From positions 1 to 7,971 of the forward strand of contig JAQBVH010000116.1 of the NCBI GenBank assembly GCA_027623615.1: 7,971 bases of DNA, read 5' to 3'. The notes below the pieces were generated by a model that was not told where the DNA came from, made no database searches, and was given only the letters and a program-made list of their open reading frames with translations. Shown here piece after piece: positions 1 to 6,219 of this stretch (its first letter is position 1; each line of letters begins with the position of its first letter). Made by a program: the position numbers and the translations under genes. This DNA is from Planctomycetota bacterium. GTDB lineage: Bacteria > Planctomycetota > UBA1135 > GCA-002686595.

Positions 1-333
1 CGGGTGCACCTGCCCGCGGTGGACTGGAACGGGCGCGAGTGGTGCGTGCAGGTCACGGGAAACGGCCAGCGTCCGGATCGCGTGCGTTGGCATCTGCTGA
101 GCCGCACGGGTGAGGATCCATGGCAGCGTCACGCCGTGAGAGAACAGCATGTCTGGCGGGATCTGGTGGGCCCGGTGGCCGACGCGCAGGGTCTGCGCCT
201 GGCGGCCGCGGCCGAGGATTCCGCCGGCAAGCGATGGATGCTGGTGCGTTTCACCGACGCGGCCCAACCGCCGGTGGTCACGCCACTGCCGGCCGCGCCG
301 GCGGATCGCACGCTGCCGATGCCGGCGGATTGA
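1..333 (+). CDS. 3' end of an unidentified protein gene (5' end outside window)
   Basis: The frame is open from the first base and ends at TGA 331-333, giving 110 visible codons. Third positions are overwhelmingly G or C, as in the neighbouring genes, which supports real coding in this frame. A GTG at position 4 could technically be a start, but nothing before it can be examined, so I treat the gene as cut by the window edge. I do not recognise the protein. The visible part is rich in Trp and Arg (for example REWCVQV, RVRWHLL, DPWQRH, HVWRDL, KRWMLVRF), with alternating hydrophobic stretches that look like beta strands, and it ends in a Pro/Ala-rich tail. Regularly spaced Trp in short strands would fit the last blades of a beta-propeller or another beta-repeat protein, but that is only an inference. 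The stop codon directly touches the stop codon of the convergent dehydrogenase gene. Confidence 0.6.
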   Translation, partial: RVHLPAVDWNGREWCVQVTGNGQRPDRVRWHLLSRTGEDPWQRHAVREQHVWRDLVGPVADAQGLRLAAAAEDSAGKRWMLVRFTDAAQPPVVTPLPAAPADRTLPMPAD

Positions 334-1854
334 TCACTCGCCGAACTGGATGCCCTGGGCCAGCGGCAGGTCCGCGCCCCAGTTGATGGTGCAGGTTTGC
401 CGCCGCATGTACTGCTTCCAGCTGTCGCTGCCGGACTCGCGACCGCCGCCCGTGTCCTTTTCGCCACCGAAGGCGCCGCCGATCTCGGCGCCCGAGGTGC
501 CGATGTTGACGTTGGCGATGCCGCAGTCGGAGCCGATGGCTGAGAGGAAGCGCTCAGCCTTGCGGACGTCCGTGGTGAAGATCGCGCTCGACAGGCCCTG
601 GGGCACGCCGTTGTGCAGCGCGACCGCCTCGTCCATGTCCTTGAAGGGGATCAGGTAGAGCAGCGGCGCGAAGGTCTCGGACTGCACCGTCTTGTAGTCG
701 TTCCTGGCGATCATGATCGCCGGAGCGACGAAGTGGCCGCCCTCGCAGCCCTCCGGCTGGACACGCTCGCCGCCGCGCAGCAGCACGCCGCCCTCCGCCT
801 TGCAGGCCGCGATCGAGCGCTCCATGTTCGCGACCGCAGCCTCGTCGATCAGGGGACCGCAGAGCGTTCCCTCGTCCATCGGGTTGCCGATGCTGATGTC
901 GTCGTAGGCGCGCACAAGGCGCTCCTTGACCTCCTCGAACATGTCCTGGTGCACGAGCAGGCGGCGCGTCGTGGTGCAGCGCTGACCCGCGGTGCCCACC
1001 GCGCCGAACAGGGTGGCCGGCAGGACCATGTTCATGTCGGCGTCGTCCATGACGATCAGGCCGTTGTTGCCGCCGCACTCGAGGATCGTGCGACCGAAGC
1101 GACCGGCGACCTTGCCCGCCACGTACTTGCCGATCTCGCTCGAGCCCGTGAACGAGATCAGGGGCATGCGCTCGTCGTCCAGCATGCGCCCGGCGACCTC
1201 CTCGTTGCTGCCGATCACCAGGGACGCGAGGGCGCCGAAGCCCTCGGCCTCGAGCACCGGCCGCACCACGTTGATGATCCCGATCGCGCAGAGCGGGGTC
1301 TTCGGGCTCGGCTTCCACACGACGCTGTCGCCGCAGGTCCACGCGAGGGCCGAGTTCCAGGCCCAGACCGCCATCGGGAAGTTGAACGCCGTCATCACCC
1401 CGACGGTCCCCAGCGGGTGCCACTGCTCCTTCATCGAGTGACCCGGACGCTCCGAGGGCATCGTCAACCCGTAGAGCTGACGCGATAGCCCCGTCGCGAA
1501 GTCGGCGATGTCGATACACTCCTGCACCTCGCCCCAACCCTCCTGGGCGATCTTGCCCATCTCGAGCGCGATCAACTTTCCGAGCTGGTCCTTCTTCGCC
1601 CGCAGCGCGTCCCCCACCCTGCGCACGATGTCACCGCGCGCGGGGCCCGGGATGGCACGCCAGCGGCCGAAGGCCTCACGGGCTGCGTCGACGACCTGGT
1701 CGTACTCCGCCGCGGTCGCCTGGGTCACGCTGGCTATGCGCTCGCCGGTCGCCGGGTTGAAGGTGTCGAGGCTGGCGCCGGTGGTGGCGAGCCACTCGCC
1801 GGCGTAGGCGCCGGAGTTCTGATCGGCGATGCCGAGGTCCGCGAGGAAATCCAT
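334..1854 (-). CDS. ALDH7-family aldehyde dehydrogenase (aminoadipate semialdehyde / piperideine-6-carboxylate dehydrogenase)
   Basis: A complete 506-residue NAD(P)-dependent aldehyde dehydrogenase, the usual length for ALDH7 (antiquitin, AmaB/Pcd). It probably oxidises alpha-aminoadipate 6-semialdehyde, in equilibrium with piperideine-6-carboxylate, to alpha-aminoadipate in cytoplasmic lysine or pipecolate catabolism. Visible motifs are the oxyanion Asn158 in TAFNFP, Lys181 in WKPSPKT, the Rossmann-fold FTGSSEIGK at 235-243, the general base Glu259 in LECGGNN, the nucleophile Cys293 in GQRCTTTRR, and Glu393/Phe395 in ETFAPL. The C-terminal block at 452-485 (GAEIGGAFGGEKDTGGGRES onward to QYMRR) is an ALDH7 hallmark. 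Glu112 and Arg292 align by spacing with human ALDH7A1 Glu121 and Arg301, the residues that recognise the aminoadipate end, which supports the substrate. The N-terminus (FLADLGI...SGAYAGEW) matches the family, so the ATG at 1854 is the likely start. No Shine-Dalgarno precedes it. No other lysine-degradation gene is visible nearby. Family assignment is very secure; the substrate is likely. Confidence 0.95.
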   Translation of the reverse strand: MDFLADLGIADQNSGAYAGEWLATTGASLDTFNPATGERIASVTQATAAEYDQVVDAAREAFGRWRAIPGPARGDIVRRVGDALRAKKDQLGKLIALEMGKIAQEGWGEVQECIDIADFATGLSRQLYGLTMPSERPGHSMKEQWHPLGTVGVMTAFNFPMAVWAWNSALAWTCGDSVVWKPSPKTPLCAIGIINVVRPVLEAEGFGALASLVIGSNEEVAGRMLDDERMPLISFTGSSEIGKYVAGKVAGRFGRTILECGGNNGLIVMDDADMNMVLPATLFGAVGTAGQRCTTTRRLLVHQDMFEEVKERLVRAYDDISIGNPMDEGTLCGPLIDEAAVANMERSIAACKAEGGVLLRGGERVQPEGCEGGHFVAPAIMIARNDYKTVQSETFAPLLYLIPFKDMDEAVALHNGVPQGLSSAIFTTDVRKAERFLSAIGSDCGIANVNIGTSGAEIGGAFGGEKDTGGGRESGSDSWKQYMRRQTCTINWGADLPLAQGIQFGE

Positions 1855-1906
1855 GGGGCTCTGAGGGGCAGATCGAAGGAGGGTCGAATTCGGGATTTGG
1901 CGCAGC

Positions 1907-1936
1907 AGGATAGCGCCCGCGCCTGCGCACCGTCAG
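1907..1936 (-). promoter_or_regulatory. candidate sigma70-like promoter for the ALDH7 gene
   Basis: Read on the minus strand, CTGACG (1936-1931; 4 of 6 matches to TTGACA) is separated by 18 bases from TATCCT (1912-1907; the invariant TA...T of the -10 element). Transcription would begin near 1900, giving a leader of about 45 bases before the ATG at 1854. The same TATCCT hexamer stands just upstream of the EttA start. This is pattern-based, and a G+C-rich genome can produce such matches by chance. Confidence 0.4.
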
Positions 1937-1969
1937 GTGCGGAGCTGACAACCCTGCGGACTGTCAGGG
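1932..1969. repeat. two adjacent 5-bp dyads and an imperfect 12-13 base direct repeat in the divergent intergenic region
   Basis: GTCAG (1932-1936) and CTGAC (1945-1949) form a perfect 5-bp inverted repeat around 8 bases. CCCTG (1952-1956) and CAGGG (1965-1969) form a second one, also around 8 bases. The same stretch holds an imperfect direct repeat, TGCGGAGCTGACA (1938-1950) against TGCGGACTGTCA (1955-1966). The first dyad overlaps the proposed -35 hexamer of the dehydrogenase promoter, so it could be an operator. The arms are short and may be coincidental. The rest of 1855-2038 shows nothing else I can name. Confidence 0.3.
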
Positions 1970-2026
1970 GTGCTCTGCCGAGAACACTTCGTGGCGACGG
2001 AGGCGCCCGCGACACCGCGTCTGGGC

Positions 2027-2032
2027 TACCCT
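2027..2032 (+). promoter_or_regulatory. candidate -10 element (TACCCT) for a leaderless transcript of the membrane protein gene
   Basis: TACCCT lies with its last base 7 positions before the ATG at 2039. If it is a -10 hexamer in standard geometry, transcription starts at or within a base or two of the A of that ATG, giving a leaderless mRNA. No Shine-Dalgarno is present between it and the start, which fits. I see no good -35 match. This spacing is one reason for choosing the ATG at 2039 over the upstream GTG at 1970. Confidence 0.35.
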
Positions 2033-2038
2033 CGAGTC

Positions 2039-3835
2039 ATGCAGCTGTGGATCCGGTTGCGCCGCCTGGCGACCCCGCTCCGCCGCCGGGAGGAGTGGGT
2101 CTCCCTGGCGGTGTGGGTCGTGGCCGTGGCGCTGCTGGAGACTGCTGGACCCCACTCGCCCAGCGATGCGATCGATGGCCTGCTCCTGGCGGGCTTGATC
2201 GCCCTGGCGATGGCCACCCTGCGCGCCCATGCCACCCACCGCCTGCGCTGGGTCGGGGTGGTGCGGCGCAGCCTGCGCTCGTGCGGAGGGCTCCTGCGCC
2301 GCTTCGACACCGAGCTCGGGGTCGACTTCCGGCGCACTCCGCGCCTGCGGCGCGGCACCCCGCCGCCCGTCCTCATCGCCACCCTGCTCGCGGCCAGCCT
2401 GCTGGGTGGCGCGACCCTCGCGGCGCCGCTGCTACCCGAGGGCCTGCGCGTCCTCTCCCAGCACGCCTTCGTCCCGTACCTCGTCGTGCTCGGGGCCCTG
2501 TGGATCGCGCTGGGGATGGGCATCGTGATGGGCGTTATGATGCCGATCGTCGCGCTCCACGACCGGCTCGCCGGCGTCCTCGAACCAGGTGCGCGGCGCA
2601 AGCGCGTAGCCCTGCTCTCAGCCGCGACCATCGGCCCGGTGCTGCTCGTCGCCCTGCTCGTGCCCGCCGGCTACGCAGCGTGGGGCGCGGCGACGATCTT
2701 CCTGATCACGTCCGCCACGGTCGCGCTGTGCCCCGTGCGCTATGAGCTGCTCTGGCTGGACAAGGCGGGCGAGCGCCGCTCGATGACCTGGAGGCGCTAC
2801 ACCGGCCTCGGCTCCCTGGTCCTGACCTGCTTCGCGCTCCTACCCTTGATGGTGGGCCTGGGCGACCAGTGGCTCGGCGAGGGCTTCGACGCGACGAGCC
2901 TGCCGATGACGCGCATCCTCGCGCGGGCCTTCGCCTGGAGCTGCCTGATCCTCTCCGGCACGCTATTGGTCCAGCTCTACGGGTTCATCCAGCGGGCGGT
3001 CCTGTTCGAGCGCGCGCGTCGCTCACGCCCCACGGCGCGCCTGGTGGGCGAGGTCACGCCCGAGGACGAGGACGTCGTGCGCGGCATGGGTTGGCAACTC
3101 GCGGGCGACGACGCACGGGCGGGCGAGGTGCGCGTCACCTTCGCCGAGGACGCCGCGCCCTCCGACCCGCTCTTCGGGCCGACCCTGCCGGCCCAGGTCC
3201 CACCTGGCTGGCTGACCGAGCCAGACTCTCCGCGGCGCCTGGCGCGCAAGCGCGTGCAGGACCTGCGCCGGCGTGTGGTGCGCGGGGTCGCGCGGGCGAT
3301 GAAGGCCGTCTCTGGGCGCAAGTTCGAGCAAGGCACGGGCTTCTGGGTCACCCCGCACCTTTGGTTCTCCAAGGGACTGACCCGGGACAGCTGCGAGGGT
3401 CAGTCCGTCGACGGCGACCCGATCATCGAAGAGCGCCTCGGCCTGCCCTGGGAGCGGCGCATGACCTGGGAGGCGCGGGCGTACCTCTGCGAGGTGCTCA
3501 CCGCGCTCCAGATCGACCTGATCTTCGTCGAGGACGGGGTCGGGGCGCGCCGCTTCACCCAGCTGTTGCGCACCCTGTTCGAGGTGGTCGACACCCACGG
3601 CGCGCGTCCCCTCGAGGAGCGTCAGGTCTCCCTGGTACCGGGCGTGAGGGTCCTGATCCAGGACGACGCGGGCCTCGAGCGCCCCCTCGGCCGCAAGGGC
3701 TTCCCTGAGCCGGACTACTCCGACCTGGGCCGGGCACGGCTCCTGCTCGTCTTCCGGGACCGGGGTGGGCACGAGGAGCGCGAGGAGACCCCCCAGGACG
3801 TTCGGGACCGACCGCTGGTGCTCGCCCCCGTTTGA
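2039..3835 (+). CDS. polytopic membrane protein of unknown function with a large soluble C-terminal region
   Basis: 598 residues from the ATG at 2039. I do not recognise a family. The N-terminal half has about seven or eight hydrophobic segments, roughly at residues 20-35, 45-62, 110-130, 144-175 (possibly two), 190-210, 213-230, 256-275 and 296-316, separated by Arg-rich loops. The remainder (about 320-598) is hydrophilic, probably cytoplasmic, and looks like a folded domain: an acidic stretch, an Arg-rich helix near 398-425, an aromatic patch FWVTPHLWFSKG at 435-446, then WERRMTWEARAYLCEVLTAL (471-490) and QIDLIFVEDGVGARRF (491-506). No P-loop, kinase or protease motif is visible. The longer form from GTG 1970 would add 23 residues lacking hydrophobic or domain character; the ATG is directly followed by a basic stretch and the first membrane segment, and has a -10-like element at leaderless distance. 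The gene ends 54 bases before the EttA gene on the same strand. A sensor, transporter accessory or channel-like protein is possible, but none is supported. Confidence 0.8.
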   Translation: MQLWIRLRRLATPLRRREEWVSLAVWVVAVALLETAGPHSPSDAIDGLLLAGLIALAMATLRAHATHRLRWVGVVRRSLRSCGGLLRRFDTELGVDFRRTPRLRRGTPPPVLIATLLAASLLGGATLAAPLLPEGLRVLSQHAFVPYLVVLGALWIALGMGIVMGVMMPIVALHDRLAGVLEPGARRKRVALLSAATIGPVLLVALLVPAGYAAWGAATIFLITSATVALCPVRYELLWLDKAGERRSMTWRRYTGLGSLVLTCFALLPLMVGLGDQWLGEGFDATSLPMTRILARAFAWSCLILSGTLLVQLYGFIQRAVLFERARRSRPTARLVGEVTPEDEDVVRGMGWQLAGDDARAGEVRVTFAEDAAPSDPLFGPTLPAQVPPGWLTEPDSPRRLARKRVQDLRRRVVRGVARAMKAVSGRKFEQGTGFWVTPHLWFSKGLTRDSCEGQSVDGDPIIEERLGLPWERRMTWEARAYLCEVLTALQIDLIFVEDGVGARRFTQLLRTLFEVVDTHGARPLEERQVSLVPGVRVLIQDDAGLERPLGRKGFPEPDYSDLGRARLLLVFRDRGGHEEREETPQDVRDRPLVLAPV

Positions 3836-3872
3836 TGAGCCGACGCCCCTGGTTGGTTGGCCCTCGCGCCGA

Positions 3873-3878
3873 TATCCT
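3873..3878 (+). promoter_or_regulatory. candidate -10 element (TATCCT) for the EttA-Nudix gene pair
   Basis: TATCCT ends 11 bases before the EttA ATG at 3890, so a start site about 7 bases downstream would leave a leader of roughly 5 bases. There is no Shine-Dalgarno in the gap. The hexamer is identical to the one proposed for the dehydrogenase gene and differs by one base from the TACCCT before the membrane protein gene. No strong -35 is visible at normal spacing, only TTG-containing sequence around 3850-3860. Confidence 0.35.
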
Positions 3879-3889
3879 CCCTGCCCGAA

Positions 3890-5557
3890 ATGGCTGAAGA
3901 GAAGATCGTCTACCAGGTCCAGGACCTGCACAAGTTCTACGACCAGCGTGAGATTCTGAAGGGGATCACGCTGTCGTTCCTCGAGAGGGCCAAGATCGGC
4001 TTGATCGGTCTGAACGGTTCTGGGAAGTCCACGCTCCTGCGCATCATCGCGGGGAAGGACCCGGACTTCGAGGGCATCGCCAAGCCCGTCGGGGATTGCA
4101 CGATCGGCTACCTCGAACAGGAGCCGCCCCTCGCGGAGGACAAGACCGTCGGCGAGAACATCGACATCGCCGTCAATCACCTGCGCGAGACCGAGGCGCG
4201 CTACCTCGAGGTCATGACCCTCATGGGCGAGGCCGAGGGCGCGGAGCTCGAGAAGCTGTCGGCGGAGTACGACCACCTGCAGCACGACATGGACACCAAG
4301 GGCATCTGGGACCTGGACGCCCGCCTGAAGCAGGCGGCCAACGCCTTGCAGGTGCCGCCCATGGACCGCGACGTGGCGACCCTCTCCGGAGGGGAGCGCC
4401 GCCGCGTGGCCCTGTGTCAGCTGTTGCTCGAGCACCCGGACATGCTCCTCCTCGACGAGCCCACCAACCACCTCGACGCGGACTCGATCGCCTGGCTCGA
4501 GGGCCACCTGGCCGAGTACGTGGGCCTGGTCATCCTGGTCACCCACGACCGCTACTTCCTCGACAACGTCGTCGGCTGGATGCTCGAGATCGAGCGCGGC
4601 AAGGGCAAGCCCTACAAGGGCAACTACACCGAGTACCTGACCCAGAAGGAGCGCGAGCTCAGCCACCGCAAGTCCTCGGAGGCCAAGCGCGAGAAGGCGC
4701 TGAAGGCGGAGCTGGAGTGGGTGCGCAGCACCCCCGCCGCGCGCATGAAGAAGTCCAAGGCGCGCATGAAGGCGTACGAGGACCTCAGGAACCAGAAGCT
4801 CGAGGACCAGCTCGATTCGGTCGAGCTGCGCATCCCGCCCGGACCTCGTCTGGGCGACAAGGTGCTCGAGATCCGAGACCTCAAGAAGAGCTACGGGGAG
4901 CGAGTGCTGTTCGAGGGCTTGACCTTCGACGTCCCCCCCGGCGGCAAGCTCGGCGTGATCGGGGCCAACGGCGTGGGCAAGTCCACCCTGATGAAGATCA
5001 TCATGGGCATGGAGACCCAGGACGAAGGCGAGTTCAGCCTGGGCTCCACGGTCAAGATCAGCTTCGTCGACCAGTCGCGCACGATCCTCAACGACGACCA
5101 GACCGTCTGGCAGAACATCACCGAGGGCAACGAGCAGCTGCCCTTCGGCAGCACCACGATTGATTCGCGCGCCTACGTCGCGCGCTTCAACTTCAAGGGC
5201 GAAGACCAGCAGCGTCCCCTGGGCCAGTGCTCGGGCGGGATGCGCAACCGGGTCCTGCTCGCGAAGATGCTGCGCGAGCCGGCCAACCTGATCATCCTCG
5301 ACGAGCCCACCAACGACCTGGACCTCGATACCCTGCGCGTGCTCGAGGAGGCGATCCTGAACTACGCCGGCTCGATGATCTGCGTCACGCACGACCGCTA
5401 CTTCCTGAACCGGATCTCGACCCACATCCTGGCCTTCGAGGGTGACCGCGTCGTCTTCCACCACGGGGACTACGAGTCGTACAAGGAGTGGAAGCGCAGC
5501 CAGGGTCAGGACATCGACGCCCGCAGCGGCCCCCACCGCAAGTTCGGTCGTGACTGA
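3890..5557 (+). CDS. ettA: EttA-type energy-dependent translational throttle (ABC-F ATPase)
   Basis: 555 residues, the same length as E. coli EttA. EttA is a cytoplasmic ABC-F ATPase that binds the ribosomal E site and makes translation respond to the ATP/ADP ratio. ABC1: Walker A GLNGSGKST (40-48), the arm insertion (about 95-140), signature LSGGERRRVAL (165-175), Walker B MLLLDEPTNHLD (185-196), switch His219. The linker (about 240-320), which contacts P-site tRNA in EttA, is present, with KGNYTEYL, AELEWVR and IPPGPRLGDKVLE matching EttA closely. ABC2: Walker A GANGVGKST (358-366), Walker B LIILDEPTNDLD (467-478), switch His501. The second signature reads CSGGM (447-451) instead of LSGGE. 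The start is the ATG at 3890 because it gives the expected length; an in-frame TTG at 3857 would add 11 residues overlapping the likely promoter. Both catalytic Glu residues (190, 472) are kept, so ATPase activity is expected. It overlaps the Nudix gene by 8 bases. Confidence 0.95.
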   Translation: MAEEKIVYQVQDLHKFYDQREILKGITLSFLERAKIGLIGLNGSGKSTLLRIIAGKDPDFEGIAKPVGDCTIGYLEQEPPLAEDKTVGENIDIAVNHLRETEARYLEVMTLMGEAEGAELEKLSAEYDHLQHDMDTKGIWDLDARLKQAANALQVPPMDRDVATLSGGERRRVALCQLLLEHPDMLLLDEPTNHLDADSIAWLEGHLAEYVGLVILVTHDRYFLDNVVGWMLEIERGKGKPYKGNYTEYLTQKERELSHRKSSEAKREKALKAELEWVRSTPAARMKKSKARMKAYEDLRNQKLEDQLDSVELRIPPGPRLGDKVLEIRDLKKSYGERVLFEGLTFDVPPGGKLGVIGANGVGKSTLMKIIMGMETQDEGEFSLGSTVKISFVDQSRTILNDDQTVWQNITEGNEQLPFGSTTIDSRAYVARFNFKGEDQQRPLGQCSGGMRNRVLLAKMLREPANLIILDEPTNDLDLDTLRVLEEAILNYAGSMICVTHDRYFLNRISTHILAFEGDRVVFHHGDYESYKEWKRSQGQDIDARSGPHRKFGRD

Positions 5558-6116
5558 TCCGGACCTCGCTCCGGAGCCCGATCTGGCCGTGGCCCGCGCG
5601 ATCGTCGCGGGCTACGGCTCACAGGACCCGGCGCAGCTCGAGCTGCGCGTGCGCATCCTCGATTGGATCGAGGCGCACCCGGGCGACGCGCACCGGCGCA
5701 CCTGCTTGGCCGGGCACCTGACGGCCTCGACGCTCCTGTGGGATGCGGCGGGCGAGCGCGTGCTCCTGCACCACCATCGCAAGCTCGACCGCTGGCTGCA
5801 GTTCGGTGGGCACTGCGACGGGGACGCCAACCTGCGCGGCGTCGCCTGGCGCGAGACGGTCGAGGAGAGCGGCATCGAGCCGGCGTGGTTCTCGCCGGGG
5901 CCCGTGGACCTCGACATCCACCCGATCCCCGGGCGCGGGGAGGAGCCGGAGCACCTGCATCTCGACGTGCGCTACCTGGCGCGCGCCCCGCGGGGGGCCA
6001 TGCCGGCCTGCTCGCAGGAGTCGAAGGAGCTGCGCTGGCTGCGGCCGGACGAGGCCCGGGGGCTGGGGGTCGATGGGTCCGTGGCGCGGCTGCTCGATCT
6101 GGGTCCGCTGGGCTGA
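5550..6116 (+). CDS. Nudix hydrolase
   Basis: 188 residues from GTG 5550. Nudix enzymes hydrolyse nucleoside diphosphates linked to another group, using divalent metal held by the Nudix box. The box lies at 87-109: G, five residues, Ala93 where the consensus has Glu, then RETVEESGI with the metal-binding RE..EE residues intact (Arg101, Glu102, Glu105, Glu106). Around it, HHHRKLDRWLQFGGH (74-88) and DLDIHPIPGRGEEPEHLHLD (120-139) are features I associate with a bacterial subgroup of small Nudix proteins whose substrate is generally unassigned. An N-terminal helical segment (about 11-42) precedes the fold. The GTG at 5550 is chosen because the frame upstream of it lies inside the EttA gene and its translation there is low-complexity Ser/Thr/Ala. 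The start overlaps the EttA stop (GTGACTGA) and has no Shine-Dalgarno, so translation is probably coupled to EttA. Alternatives within the superfamily cannot be separated from sequence alone. Confidence 0.9.
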   Translation: MTDPDLAPEPDLAVARAIVAGYGSQDPAQLELRVRILDWIEAHPGDAHRRTCLAGHLTASTLLWDAAGERVLLHHHRKLDRWLQFGGHCDGDANLRGVAWRETVEESGIEPAWFSPGPVDLDIHPIPGRGEEPEHLHLDVRYLARAPRGAMPACSQESKELRWLRPDEARGLGVDGSVARLLDLGPLG

Positions 6117-6131
6117 GGCCGGGGCCATCCC

Positions 6132-6178
6132 GGGGCCGATCCCGCGGCCCTTCCCACGCTGGGACCCGCCCTGGTCCC
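6132..6178 (+). terminator. tandem GC-rich hairpins after the Nudix gene, candidate transcription terminator
   Basis: Two perfect 6-bp stems with 6-base loops follow the Nudix stop codon by about 16 bases: GGGCCG (6133-6138) with CGGCCC (6145-6150), and GGGACC (6161-6166) with GGTCCC (6173-6178). The first could add one G-U pair (6132 with 6151). Neither is followed by a run of T, so this is not a textbook intrinsic terminator, but the position at the end of the EttA-Nudix pair and before a gene with different localisation makes a terminating or 3'-end-protecting role reasonable. Confidence 0.35.
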
Positions 6179-6219
6179 CCCCACTCCCAGAGACTGGACC
6201 GCGGGGCCTGCGGTGGCGG

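Noticed and set aside
554..1537. Frames of about 290-330 codons on both strands inside the dehydrogenase gene.
   Set aside because: They are out-of-frame shadows of the ALDH7 gene with Arg/Gly/His/Asp-rich translations and no motifs.
1881..1891. GGGTCGAATTC resembling the T-arm of a tRNA.
   Set aside because: It lacks the full GGTTCGAATCC pattern, and no acceptor stem, anticodon arm or D-arm can be built around it.
1970..2038. A GTG start at 1970 extending the membrane protein by 23 residues.
   Set aside because: The added residues have no hydrophobic or domain character and lie over the dyads and the proposed -10 element. The ATG at 2039 is followed at once by the basic/hydrophobic start of the first membrane segment. 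The extension cannot be fully excluded.
3023..5536. An 837-codon open reading frame on the minus strand opposite the EttA gene and the end of the membrane protein gene.
   Set aside because: It is antisense to two well-supported genes, shows no recognisable domain, and is rich in Val, Leu, Asp, Gly, Ala and His as expected from reading the complement of G/C-ending codons. Long antisense frames are normal at this base composition.
5442..5549. An upstream start for the Nudix gene inside the EttA gene.
   Set aside because: The extra 36 residues are Ser/Thr/Ala/Arg-rich low-complexity sequence produced by reading EttA codons in another frame; the GTG at 5550 overlapping the EttA stop is far more plausible.
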